The position numbers and the translations under genes were made by a program. From Epiperipatus broadwayi (taxonomy: Eukaryota; Onychophora; Udeonychophora; Euonychophora; Peripatidae): a DNA stretch of 64,000 nucleotides. The stretch spans positions 248,001-312,000 of the forward strand of contig JAQFVV010012496.1 in NCBI GenBank assembly GCA_028023455.1, written 5' to 3'. Shown here piece after piece: positions 44,048 to 54,398 of the stretch. Position 1 is the first letter of the stretch; every line of letters starts with the position of its first letter. Below the pieces are notes generated by a model. It was not told the DNA's origin. It saw nothing but the letters and a program-made list of their open reading frames with translations, and did no database searches.

Positions 44048-45421
44048 ACTGAAATTTCATCATCATTCTAAATACAAATGGAATCTCATCATCATCTCAA
44101 ACACAACTGGAATCTTATCATCATCCTAAATACAACTTGACTCTCATCATTATGCTAAATACAACTGGAATCTCATCAATCATTCTAAATACAATTGGAA
44201 TCTCATCATCATCCTAAATACAACTGGAATATTATTATCATTCTAAATGTAACTGGAATCTCATCATCCTCCCAAATACAGCTGGAATCTCATCATCACC
44301 CTAAATACAAGTGGAATCTCATCATCATCTCAAATACAACTGGAATCTCATCATCATTCTAAATACAACTGGAATCTCATCACCATCCTAAATACAACTA
44401 TAATCTCATCATCATCCTAAATACAACTGGAATCACATCATCATCCTAAATACAACTTGAGTCTCATCAGCATTCTAAATACAACTGGAATCTCATTACC
44501 ATCATAAATACATCTGGAAATTCATCATCATTCCAAATACAACTGGAATCATTATCATAAATACAAATGGATTTCATCATCATCCTAAATACAATTGGAA
44601 TCTCAACATTATGTTAAATACAACTGGAATCTCATCATCATCTCAAATACAACTGGAATCTCATCATCATCCTAAATATAACTGGAATCTCATCATCCTA
44701 AATACATCTGGTATCTCATTATCCTAAATACAACTGGAATATCATCATCATCATCATCCTGAATACAATTGGAACATTATCATCATTCTAAATACAAATG
44801 GAATCTCATCCATCATCCTAAATACAGATGGAATCTTACCATCATCCTAAATACAACTGAAATCTCATCACACCAAATGCAACTTGAATCTCATCATCAT
44901 TCTAAATACAACTGGAATTTTTATCATCATCCTAAATACAACTGGAATCTCATCATCATTCTAAATACAACTGGAATCTCATCCATCATCCTAAATATAA
45001 CTGGAATCTTATCATTATCCTACGTACAACTGGAATGCCATCATCCTAAATGCAATTGGAATATCATCATCTTAAATACAACTGGATTGTCATCATCATC
45101 TTAAATACAACTTAAATCTCATAATCTGCCTAAATACAACTGTAATTTCATTATCATTCTAAATAGAACTTGAATCTCATCATCATGTTAAATACAACTG
45201 GAATCTCATTACCTTATAAATACAAAGGGAATCTCATCATTATTTCAAATACAACTGGAATCATCATCCTAAATACAAATTGAATCTCAATATCATCCTA
45301 AATATAACTGGAATATCATCATCATCATCATCATCCTAAATATAACTAGAATTTTATCATCACCCTAAATACACCTGGAATCTCATCATCATCCTAAATA
45401 CAATTGGAATCTCGTCATCAG
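44048..45421. repeat. 29-bp minisatellite, about 1.37 kb
   Basis: Tandem array of CTAAATACAACTGGAATC plus TCATCATCAT, unit about 29 bp and roughly 45 copies with variable numbers of ATC triplets. The 111-codon frame at 44769-45104 (HH-P-KYNWN repeats) is a by-product of the array. Confidence 0.95.
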
Positions 45422-45728
45422 ATTCATGATAACACATGGTTGCTCATCTGTTTTACAAATAAAATTTAACACTGACTAACCTGTATAGATATAGTTAAAC
45501 ACAGAATATAAACAACATAGTTCATGATTGTCAAATCTAGGTCTACATAGACTGAAATGAAAGACTTAAATCTGTCTTCTGAATGGAATCTTTGTAAATT
45601 CCCAATGTTTTGTTAGCATAGTTATAAAAAAATTGTATGCTAAATAATTAAAATGACCTTTTTTTACGTATTTTATATACTATGTATTATCTAACACATA
45701 TATAAATATTACTAAGACCTAAAAAATT

Positions 45729-45914
45729 GTAAAATAAATACTAAATCAACAACCACATTGAGTACTGTATACCAGATTCATGGTGACTAACTTAAAAACT
45801 GAATGGCATTCCATTGAGCAAGCACTGGAATATTAGCTGTCCAGTTTTTAAATTAGTCACCATGAAGCTGGTATACAGTATCCAAAGCAATTGGTGATTT
45901 AGTATTTATTTTAA
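45729..45914. repeat. Small fold-back repeat
   Basis: Outer ends TAAAATAAATACTAAATCA / GATTTAGTATTTATTTTA. Inner GTACTGTATACCAGATTCATGGTGACTAA mirrors TTAGTCACCATGAAGCTGGTATACAGTA. Loop of about 35 bp. MITE-like, with no target duplication found. Confidence 0.8.
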
Positions 45915-46279
45915 CATATTTTACTCTGTGTAATATTTTCATATCAATTGTATATTTACATTTGGAACATGTGGTGATTTATTTATATACTATTTATTAT
46001 TATGCTACTCTGAATTATTTTTTTATTCATAATCATGTTCCATAACCATTTATTTTTCTCTAACAAACTTATCTATTTTCTTTTATTTTATATCGTATTC
46101 TCTAAATAATCTCATTTTTCAAAATAAAAATATGGTAAAAGTCATATATTTTCAAACTATTATAATCCATTATGTTTGATAAAATTTGCTTTGAATTTAT
46201 TGCATCAAAAAAAAGGGTCTAACTATTTTCCTTTGAATACTAAAGTAATGGCTTTTCTCAAAAGAAGAAAACAAAAATT
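45915..46279. other. AT-rich stretch without recognisable genes
   Basis: Nothing supported is visible. Confidence 0.5.
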
Positions 46280-46853
46280 AATAATGTTGAGTTAGAATAA
46301 GTTACCAATTGCAAATACCATCACCAGATTATTATTACAGATGGTAACATAATGAATGAAATTAATGATAAAATTATACTTGGTTGGAGTGATTTTGGTA
46401 AAAGTAACTTAATATTAAAAGGGAATGTGTCCATGGTTTTTTAAAAAAAGGTTTTTAATAAATGTGTTTTACCAGTTCTTACTTAAGGATCTGGGACTTG
46501 AACACTCAACAGAAGAACAGTAGAGAGACTTTGGACTACTTAACAAAATATAGAGCAATGCATGTTAGAAATAACCATGAAAAGATCAAAAACAAAATAC
46601 ATGGATGAGAAACAAAACAGGTGTTACTGGTATTGTTGAAATAATTAAGAGACTAAAGTGGAGATGGGTTGGACATATTGCTAAAAGAGATGATAATAGA
46701 TGGACAGTTAAAATCTTAAACTGGATCACAAGAGATTGTAAAAGAACTAGAAAAAGACTTCTCGTGAAATAGATGGATGAAGAAGAAAATCTGCTGAGCA
46801 ATGTGGAGAGGTGCTGTGAATTGATAATGGTTGAAGTAGATGATGATGATGAC
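46280..46853 (+). pseudogene. RTE-like LINE 3' fragment
   Basis: Decayed readings of the GHIAKRDDNRW and W.TRDCKR.RKR blocks, and the usual 3' end with a GATGATGATGA tail. Confidence 0.8.
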
Positions 46854-47149
46854 TCTCATTTGTTGTTCATCATATACCACCTAATGTATACTTTGATTAA
46901 TACAATGTGCTTCACTTCCAATGTTAATTGTCATCTTCTTTCACTATTGTTGAAGGAAATGGTATGATAGATTTATTTGTTTTTAGCTTTTTGTCTCAAC
47001 CCTTATTTCCATTTACTTGTTTACTTCTTATTTATACTTAACAAAATATTTAAGTATCTGTGCTCACATCTTTCACAAATGTCTTTGCTTTTTTAAATCT
47101 CACTTTTATATCTGCATCTTTCTGTAATAATCGTTTCACATTTTTTACC

Positions 47150-47600
47150 TCATTTTCAAACATTCCATGTCATCTTCCACAAAGGTGTTGCCATGTTTCG
47201 AGTACTGTATCAGAATCTTCTTGTTTTCCACTACTTCCTTTTTTCAAACATTCCATGTCATCTTCAACAAAGGAGTTGCCATGTTTCGAGTACTGTATTA
47301 GAATCTTCTTGTTTTCCACCACTTTCTTTTTTTAAACATTGCATGTCATCTTCAACAAAGGAGTTGCCATGTTTCGAGTACTGTATTAGAATCTTCCTGT
47401 TTTCTGCCACTTCCTTTTTTCAAACATTCCATATTATCTTCAACAGAGGAGTTGCCATGTTTTGAGTATTGTATTAGAATCTTCTTGTTTTCCACCACTT
47501 CCTTTTTTCAAACATTCCATGTCATCTTCAACAAAGGAGTTGCCATGTTTCGAGTACTGTATTGGAATCTTCTTGTTTTCCACCACATCCTTTTATAAAT
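47150..47600. repeat. 88-bp tandem repeat, five copies
   Basis: The landmark CAAACATTCCATGTCATCTTC starts at 47157, 47245, 47333, 47421 and 47509, an exact 88-bp period. Because 88 is not a multiple of three, overlapping reading frames of 90 codons appear in two frames. They have no domain. Confidence 0.95.
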
Positions 47601-48490
47601 AATAAAATGGACAATGAACACCTTTTTTGTCATCCCAATTTTTTATTTAATTTTCACCTATTCTCAATACTCTCCACCCACCCCTCAAAAAAATCCGGCT
47701 CTCTTTCAATTAAATTATAATCCTAGTATTGCAACTGGTTTAAACTCTTTTTACATTGATTTATCAAACAGTCAATAATTCTCAGTCATATGGACTTAGT
47801 TGATATGCTATTACTAACAATTGAATGTATTGGAAATATTTAAATAAAGTTAAAATTTTTCTAAAAACATTCAATACTCAGATGATGGAAATAGTCCAAT
47901 ATAAAAATACAATCTAAAGCTTAAGTATATACATTATACTTACATTCACATGTTTAATATTAATAACAATCATAAATAAAATTAAATATATGATGAGTTA
48001 AAATGGAATATTGACTTTATATATGGTAGTTGAATATATTAGTAAAAGAGAAAGAGAGAAGAAAGAAATACAATATAACTAGAAAGCCGATGTGACATAA
48101 TTGCTAAAAAAATATTAGTATTTTTAAAAGTTGTATTTTTAAGAAATAAAATTTAAATTATATATATATTTCAAATTTAAAGCTAAATAAAAATTTTAAA
48201 AAAGAAATATATATTTATGGTATAATTTTTTTTTTATTGCAATCATTTGAAGAAATTTTTTTCTTTCTCCAACTAGTTATGAACAGGGTTAGAGATTTCT
48301 TGTTTTACTCTAAAATTTCATAGGATTTCTGAATACATTGTAGCAATATCCCCCCTCCCATTTTTTCAATCATTAATAGTATTTGTTCCATGAACAGATC
48401 CAGACAGTAGTCATATCATCAATTCATCCATTTTCCACTTCATTCTCTTCATTGCCCAGCTCTTCAACTCTACATAACTCCTTTCTTTTA
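47601..48490. other. AT-rich stretch without recognisable genes
   Basis: Nothing supported beyond A/T runs. Confidence 0.5.
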
Positions 48491-48556
48491 CAGACAATAC
48501 CATTTTCAACCTTCTTATACACTTAATACTATTTTTTACACCAAAACTTTATTTTT

Positions 48557-48590
48557 ACAGTTTCGACTGTCCTGCAGTCATCATCAGAGC
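48557..48590 (-). ncRNA. Hammerhead-like core gamma
   Basis: The minus strand reads CTGATGA, T, GACTG(CAGGA)CAGTC, GAAAC. Helix II is perfect except for one extra base before it. I find no convincing helix I or III, so it may be a relic or require another partner. Confidence 0.5.
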
Positions 48591-48683
48591 TACAATATCC
48601 AAATATATAACCATACATTAATACATTATGTTTATATACATAATCAATGTATTAATTGTATGATTATATATTTGGATATTGTA

Positions 48684-48715
48684 ACTCTGATGATGACTGC
48701 ATGACAGTTGAAATT
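48684..48715 (+). ncRNA. Hammerhead-like core gamma, second arm
   Basis: CTGATGA, T, GACTG(CATGA)CAGTT, GAAAT. Confidence 0.45.
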
Positions 48716-49250
48716 ATAAGAGTAAAGTTTTGGTGTAAAAAATAATATTGTTAACTTTATAAGAAGGTTGGAAATGGTATTATATGTAAATATAGGAATC
48801 AATACATAAAGAACAGAGGGAGAAGAAACTTGGTACCTTCCTTTCTCTTATATCAATCAACAAAGTCAATCTTCTCCATCCTTTCTTCTTGCTTCCACTC
48901 ACCATTTCCTCAAAAACATCTTTCATTCAACTATATGTTCTTCTTAATATATGTCAAATCCAGTTCCTCTTTCTATCTGATTTTCTCATTTAATTTTCTT
49001 TTTTCATTTACTTTTATCAAATTTCTTCATTTGTTGTTTTTTTCATCCAAATGATTTTTTCCATTCTTCTCCATGTCCGTGTATGAAATATGGATGAATA
49101 TTAATGCTGAGATGATATTCTCTTATTCTCATCTTTCACTTTCTTTGATATCTTCATATATTCATATATATATATATATTGCTTATAATACTTCTTTCAT
49201 ATACACTTCAATGCAAACTAATTTTCTTAAAAAACTTATTTATTTTCCTT

Positions 49251-49284
49251 ACAGTTTTGACTATCCAGCAGTCTTCATCAGAGC
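49251..49284 (-). ncRNA. Hammerhead-like core gamma, decayed
   Basis: The minus strand reads CTGATGA, A, GACTG(CTGGA)TAGTC, AAAAC. Confidence 0.4.
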
Positions 49285-49330
49285 TTTATCCATCCTCCTC
49301 TTTTATTTAAAGCAAAGGTGGATGGATAAA

Positions 49331-49365
49331 GCTCTGATGAGGACTGCTGGACAGACGAAACTGTA
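49331..49365 (+). ncRNA. Hammerhead-like core gamma
   Basis: CTGATGA, G, GACTG(CTGGA)CAGAC, GAAAC; one helix II mismatch. Confidence 0.45.
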
Positions 49366-49499
49366 AAGAAAATGAAGTTTTTTTAAAAAATGTGTTTGCA
49401 TTGAAGTGTATATGAAAGAAGTATTATAAACAATATATATATATATGAATGCTGAGATGACTAAGTGTTTATGGATAGGAATGCAAAAAGACTGAAAAT

Positions 49500-49795
49500 T
49501 GAAATCCATAACATAGTTCAAGAGGGGATTTAAATATTTGGGTAGTTGGTTGAGTGAGGATGGTTGAAGTGAAGATGAAGTCAAAAGAATAGCTTTGGAA
49601 AAGGGAGAACTTATTAAAAAAAGAAAATATTTTGTGGATCTTTGAAGAGAGGGTTAAGAGAATTTATTAAGATAAAGAAAACATTTTGTGGACCTTTGAA
49701 GAGAGAATTAAAAAAAAGATTAATTAAATGCTATCTGTGGTGTGTACTACTGTATGGCTGTGAAACATGGACAACGAGTAATAAAATTGGGATCA
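49500..49795 (+). pseudogene. LINE C-terminal fragment with local duplication
   Basis: The frame ending at 49790 reads RELKKRLIKCYLWCVLLYG followed by CETWT, the conserved post-palm block of non-LTR reverse transcriptases (usually KCYxWSVLLYGCETWT). A segment of about 45-50 bp with ATTTTGTGGAYCTTTGAAGAGAG is duplicated in tandem. Upstream, FKYLGSWL-like residues are readable in another frame. It differs from the RTE-like family. Confidence 0.65.
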
Positions 49796-50040
49796 TATTG
49801 GAATTTTTTCAATATCATCAATGAATTATTTTTTTATTACTCTGGATAGAACTTAAGCTAGGGCAGCATCTGGTTTATATAAATTGAAACCACTCTTTCA
49901 TCTGTAGTTATATAACAATCGTTAATGTATTTAATAAACAGAGCAAAACTCTCCATACAGTATTGCCACCTGTGCTAAACAGAGTAATCAATGGATGCCA
50001 GAAGGCTTGTGCATAAAATCCCTATCTAATGCCTACTCAT

Positions 50041-50098
50041 CCAATATCCCCAGACTAGTTTCTGGCTTGTGGCCTTCGTCAGTGAGGAGCTTTGGATC
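50041..50098 (-). ncRNA. Hammerhead ribozyme motif beta, fully intact
   Basis: The minus strand reads CTGACGA (C at the free position 7), A, GGC(CACAA)GCC, A, GAAAC, TA, GTC cleavage triplet. Helix I TCCTCA pairs with TGGGGA (one G-T wobble). After an internal loop, ATCCAA pairs with TTGGAT. Every conserved hammerhead base is present. Confidence 0.82.
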
Positions 50099-50695
50099 TG
50101 AGAGCACTGCATCTAGATCTTAGGATCTAATGCAACCCTCTAGCAACCACCTTTTATCTCTACTTAACTACAAAACTATGAGATTGAAAACACAAAAAAT
50201 ATTTTCAATCTAAGCTCAATAGCTTATATAGTCATATGGGTCTGAACTCAGTTCAGCACCCATACATTTTGATGTCTTTGGCTCTTTTACAACCATAGCC
50301 ACCACTATCCTATTAGGCAGGATGGTGTTAAACCATTAAGCATCACATGATCACATTTCCTATACTAGCACATTAATTGTTGATAAACAGAGCAAAACTC
50401 TCCATACAGTATTGCCACCTGTGCTAAACAGAGTAATCATGTGATGCTTAATGGTTTAACACCAATCCTGCCTAATACGATAGTGGTGGCTATGGTTGTA
50501 AAAGAGCCAAAGACATCAAAATGTATGGGTGCTGAACTGAGTTCAGACCCATATGACTATATAAGCTATTGAGCTTAGATTGAAAATATTTTTTGTGTTT
50601 TCAATTTCATTCTCATAGTTTTGTAGTTAAGTAGAGATAAAAGGTGGTTGCTAGAGGGTTGCATTAGATACTAAGATCTAGATGCAGTGCTCTCA

Positions 50696-50753
50696 GATCC
50701 AAAGCTCCTCACTTACGAAGGCCACAAGCCAGAAACTAGTCTGGGGATATTGG
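50696..50753 (+). ncRNA. Hammerhead ribozyme motif beta, G5 mutated
   Basis: Mirror of 50041-50098 and identical in helices I-III, but the core reads CTTACGA in place of CTGACGA. G5 is invariant in hammerheads, so this arm should be inactive. Confidence 0.65.
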
Positions 50754-50900
50754 ATGAGTAGGCATTAGATAGGGATTTTATGCACAAGCCTTCTGGCATC
50801 CATTGATTACTCTGTTTAGCACAGGTGGCAATAATGTATGGAGAGTTTTGCTCTGTTTATCAACAATTAATGTGCTAGTATAGGAAATGTGATCATGTGA

Positions 50901-51485
50901 ATCGTTAATGTAATTATGAAATAACATTTTTTCTGTTTCCCGAAGTTTAGATGGCATTTTAAGTTGCTTATATTTCAAACTTTTCAGATGTTCTTAACTA
51001 CCTTTACTAATTAAAATTTCTAAGAATCCATAAAATATATAATAATGTTTATAAGATAAAAACATGAATAATAAAAATATCGAAACTTTATGTTTTACTT
51101 CTATTTAACTTGTGAATTTTGTTGATTTTTTTTTATTAAAGAAGGTTTTTTTTTTTCAGTTTTATCTCTTTTATATATTATTGAAACTGCCTTCAAAGCA
51201 GTAATTCACACTATCATTCGACTCCAAAATCAGAAATTGTCATCTTGAATAATAAATGAATGCTAGTTGAGTGCAAATGTTGAAAGTAATACAAGAAAAT
51301 CACGTGATGCTTTGATTAGTTTACACTATTAAAGAGGCAATCCTTCTTTATTGCTTTACCGTTAGAGTATTTTGTTTGTTTTAAAATGAGAATATCACTT
51401 AGGAGTTTTGACTAAAGCAGACAATTTGTCAATAAAAAATTATATTCTTATTAATACTTTTTTTTCTAATCAAAATATATTCAAA
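50901..51485. other. AT-rich stretch without recognisable genes
   Basis: Nothing supported is visible. Confidence 0.5.
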
Positions 51486-51489
51486 GTAT

Positions 51490-51970
51490 TAACTGAAACA
51501 CACAGGCTTATTATATACCTGTGTCTATATATAAGATATATGAGCACAGATTTCCACACAACCCACCACTCTTCACACTATCTCATAACACTAATATACC
51601 TGAACACATATATGTTGAAAAGATAAATAATCACCAATATACGTATTTCATGCTAAACCAGCAATCATGAGTTGGTCCAGATTACCATCTCTACACATAT
51701 ATGCTATAAGTACTCAGATATATATTAAGATAGCCAAACCTCATACTTTAATGGACAGGCTTCAATCTACTCCACACTCAAACTCTTCAACTGTCCATCC
51801 AGTTGAAAATCTGATGATGGAATGCTCAAAGGCCACCCTGAGGCCGAGATTCTTGTCACACCCATATTGACCTAAGGTCAACATATATGTGTTCAGGTGT
51901 ATCAGTGTTATGAGATAGTGTGGAGAGTGGTGGGTTGTGTGAAAATCTGTGCTCAAATACCTTATATATT
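51490..51970 (-). repeat. HHR-alpha element, one ribozyme, partial second arm
   Basis: Minus-strand unit (CACAGGCTTATTATATACC to ACCTAAGGTCAACAT) followed by an inverted outer end (ATATGTGTTCAGGTGTATCAG...GTGCTCAAATACC) that lacks the ribozyme. Confidence 0.8.
51629..51683 (-). ncRNA. Hammerhead ribozyme motif alpha, G5 mutated
   Basis: The minus strand reads CTCATGA in place of CTGATGA. GAAA, ATACGTAT and TTGG/CCAA are intact. Confidence 0.6.
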
Positions 51971-52044
51971 CAAAGTATTAGAAATTTTCAATCCTTGAGT
52001 TTTTATTATTATTATTAGATTTAAATATGCTCTAGAATGTAGAC

Positions 52045-52140
52045 TTTTTTTTTCATGTGTCAAATCATCGACCGAAAAGCAAACCCACAACAACTGCTTG
52101 TGAGGCGGCTGTACTGACCACTCGACCACCTTGACTAGAA
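52045..52140 (-). repeat. tRNA-derived SINE, family 1, with target duplication
   Basis: Minus strand: AGGTGGTCGAGTGGTCAGTAC (A box), GCCTCACAAGC, GTGGGTTTGCTTTTCGG (B box), GATGATTTGACACATG plus an A run. It is flanked by CTAGAATGTAGACT (52032-52045) and CTAGAACGTAGATT (52135-52148), a duplication of about 14 bp with two differences. Confidence 0.75.
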
Positions 52141-52474
52141 CGTAGATTTTTCTATTTTTTAAAAACTATAATTGCTTAGACAATTTTATGATAGGGTCAG
52201 TTTTTAAAATTATTTAGCAACTTTTTTTGTTTCATTTAAAATATATATATATTATTTTTGCAATTTATATTTCACAACAAAAAATAATAAAATTAGCAAG
52301 TTAAGGAAGATATATTATAGAAAACTAATTTTGCGTTAAAAAATATGCCGTTTTTTTGTAAAAAAAAAAAAAGTCAAATATTTTTCTATATATTTCAAAG
52401 GCATTTATTGCTCAAATACAATTTATCCAAACCACTTCAAACACTTTTTAGCAAAACTCTTTATTTGTACATAT

Positions 52475-52529
52475 GCTCTGAAAAAGACTGCAGGACAGTC
52501 TTCGACTGTCCTGCAGTCTTCTTCAGAGC
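52475..52529. repeat. HHR-gamma palindrome, 26-bp arms, 3-bp spacer
   Basis: GCTCTGAAAAAGACTGCAGG + ACAGTC, TTC, then GACTGT + CCTGCAGTCTTCTTCAGAGC. The arms differ by one base. It is two gamma cores fused head to head. Each core has CTGAA(A/G)AA in place of CTGATGA. Confidence 0.85.
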
Positions 52530-52659
52530 CAGTTCATTTTAATTTCTTTAAAAAACGTTTTTTTTTATTATATCAAGTAGATATAATAGGAAGAGAGAGA
52601 TAGTCTATGAAAAATACAGATTAAAAAATGTAGTTTTACATTATTAATATATACATTAA

Positions 52660-52795
52660 CGATAATAAAGACATATAAGAGGAAAGATGTGGACCAACTG
52701 GTGAATGTTGTTTTGCTATAAATGCATCTTAGGAATATTTTGGTTTTTCTCATATTTCTTTACCCATGTGTCTTAAGTCTAGGTGGATATTGAAA
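52660..52795 (+). repeat. HHR-alpha relic
   Basis: GTGGACCAACTGGTGAATG, TTGTTTTGCTATAAATGCATCTTAGG corresponds to an alpha ribozyme with the core lost (CTGGTGA, TAAA). Confidence 0.5.
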
Positions 52796-53052
52796 GTTTT
52801 TTAGTATAATTAATGTTCCATTTACGCAGGGCATTACAGGCTAATTGGTTAATTAAATTAATTAACATTTTCTAAACCATATCTAAATCTTTACACTTTT
52901 TAAAATAGAATATAGAACTAGTGCTAAAAACCTATGTGAAAAATAAATTAACTACCAAAGTTAACTGGACATCTTATTACTTTGAAAGTTCCAACTATTT
53001 ATAGAAAAAGTGCATTGCTTTGCTAAAAAATAAAAGTATAGAAGTTTAACAT

Positions 53053-53447
53053 TTAGGTACTTAACAGAAAAGCAATTCAGAGACTTCAGATCATTCAAAG
53101 AAGTATGGAAAGATGTATGTTAGAAATAACAAAAAGAAATCAGAAATGAAATACATAGATGGCACAACAAACAGGTCTTACTGACATCATTGAAAAAATT
53201 AAAAGTCTGAAGTAGAGTTGGGATAGACATATTGCTCAAAGAGATGATAATAGATGGACAATTGAAATCTTAAACTGAATTTCAAGAGATTGTAAAAGAT
53301 CCAGAAAGAGATCACATATGAGATAGTTGGATGAAATAAGGAAGAGTGCTAGTGTAATGTAAAGAAGAGTGCCAAAGATTGGAGAAAATAAATCATACTT
53401 TGAGAGACCATCTTGCAGTGGATCAATAATGCTTGAAAATAATGATA
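53053..53447 (+). pseudogene. RTE-like LINE 3' fragment
   Basis: Decayed RLQIIQRSMERCML, RRNQK, TDIIEKIKSL and the DDNRWTIEIL.W.SRDCKR block, ending in the standard LINE 3' tail. Confidence 0.8.
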
Positions 53448-53755
53448 AATGTTTTTTTATTGTTTTTAGTATTAAATTTTGTTTTATAATTTTTATTTTT
53501 TAAAGACAAAAACAAAATTCTTTTAAAAATAAACTTATCTTAGTTCTAGTATATTTTATTTTGGTACAAAGTAAACAAGTCAATTTGATTTCTTTTTTCA
53601 AATAAATTTGAAAATATTTTCAGCAAAAGATACATTACTATACATCCAACAAACTTCTATTATTTCGACAAAAGTAAAAAGTATTGTTTTGATTGTTGTT
53701 TTAATTATTGCTGCATACAAATATAATGCTGATATAAACATATGCCTACTATAAT
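53448..53755. other. AT-rich stretch without recognisable genes
   Basis: Nothing supported is visible. Confidence 0.5.
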
Positions 53756-54285
53756 AAATAGAGGGATTTGAAGTTAGTATTTTCAGACTATAGTCATCCT
53801 CCTTTCAATCTCAAACAAGCGATACACATGACCACAGACATGTGCAAAAGTTAAATGATCCACAATATATATATATATCGTGTTGGACCAGATCATTATC
53901 TCCTACATATATATAATCAGCATTCAGATTATATTAAGGTGGCAGTTCCTTAAACTTTAATGGGCTGGCTTCAATCTTTTCACCCTTTCAACAATTCAAT
54001 AATTCAACTCTATCTTGGACAGGTGAGAAGATTGAAGCAAGTCAATTAAACTTTAAAGAATTGCCATCTTAATATAAGCTGAGTACTGCTTATATATATA
54101 TGTGTGTGTGTGAAAGAGTACGATCTGGCCTAACTGACGAGTTCTGGTTCAGCATGAAATATGTATATTGGGATCATTTATTTTTTTCACATGTGCGCAG
54201 TTGGTCATGTGTATTTGTTGTTTGAGATGGAGTGGAAGATAAATATAAACAAATCCTAAGTTCAAATCCCTTTATTTACAACAGT
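53756..54285. repeat. HHR-alpha element, inverted pair
   Basis: Left arm GAGGGATTTGAAGTTAG...ATTAAGGTGGCAGTTCC, with its ribozyme replaced by a TA run (53860-53880). Right arm GAAGATTGAAGC, AAGAATTGCCATCTTAATATAAG, an intact-core ribozyme and TTCAAATCCC. Confidence 0.75.
54122..54175 (+). ncRNA. Hammerhead ribozyme motif alpha, core intact
   Basis: CTGACGA, GTTCT(GGTTC)AGCAT with one mismatch, GAAA, helix III ATATGTAT, A, TTGG. The outer GATCT pairs with GGATC. Confidence 0.7.
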
Positions 54286-54398
54286 GAACATTCTGTATAC
54301 TGAATGAATATGTTAATTACATAAGCTTCTTATCTATATTAGAATATTGTACTTTTTTAATAAAATAAATTTATACAGGGTACAAAAATATTTATGCT

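Larger units (their letters stand above)
48493..48785. repeat. HHR-gamma fold-back element
   Basis: Left arm ATACCATTTTCAACCTTCTTAT, TTTTTACACCAAAACTTTA, then a hammerhead-like core. The right arm is the inverse, ending AAGAAGGTTGGAAATGGTAT. The centre is TA-rich. Confidence 0.85.
49150..49460. repeat. HHR-gamma fold-back element
   Basis: Left arm with (TA)n, TTATAATACTTCTTTCATATAC, ACTTCAATGCAAAC, then a gamma core. The right arm is the inverse. Short spacer near 49293-49316. Reading frames on both strands here are repeat shadows. Confidence 0.85.
49932..50900. repeat. HHR-beta giant palindrome
   Basis: Arms of about 430 bp mirror each other. The left arm runs CAGAGCAAAACTCTCCATAC, ribozyme, TTGCAACC..CTAGCAACCACC, CATATGGGTCTGAACTCAG, GGTTTAACACCAT-type sequence. 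The right arm is the inverse, ending GGAGAGTTTTGCTCTG. The centre (50345-50440) contains an extra copy of the outer end (GCAAAACTCTCCATACAG) and the flank ACATTAATTGTTGATAAAC, which recurs inverted at about 50862-50880. The structure is more than a simple snap-back. There is no coding content. Confidence 0.88.

Noticed and set aside
44769-45104. Histidine/asparagine-rich 111-codon frame
   Set aside because: It is a translation of the 29-bp minisatellite; its repetition follows the DNA period.
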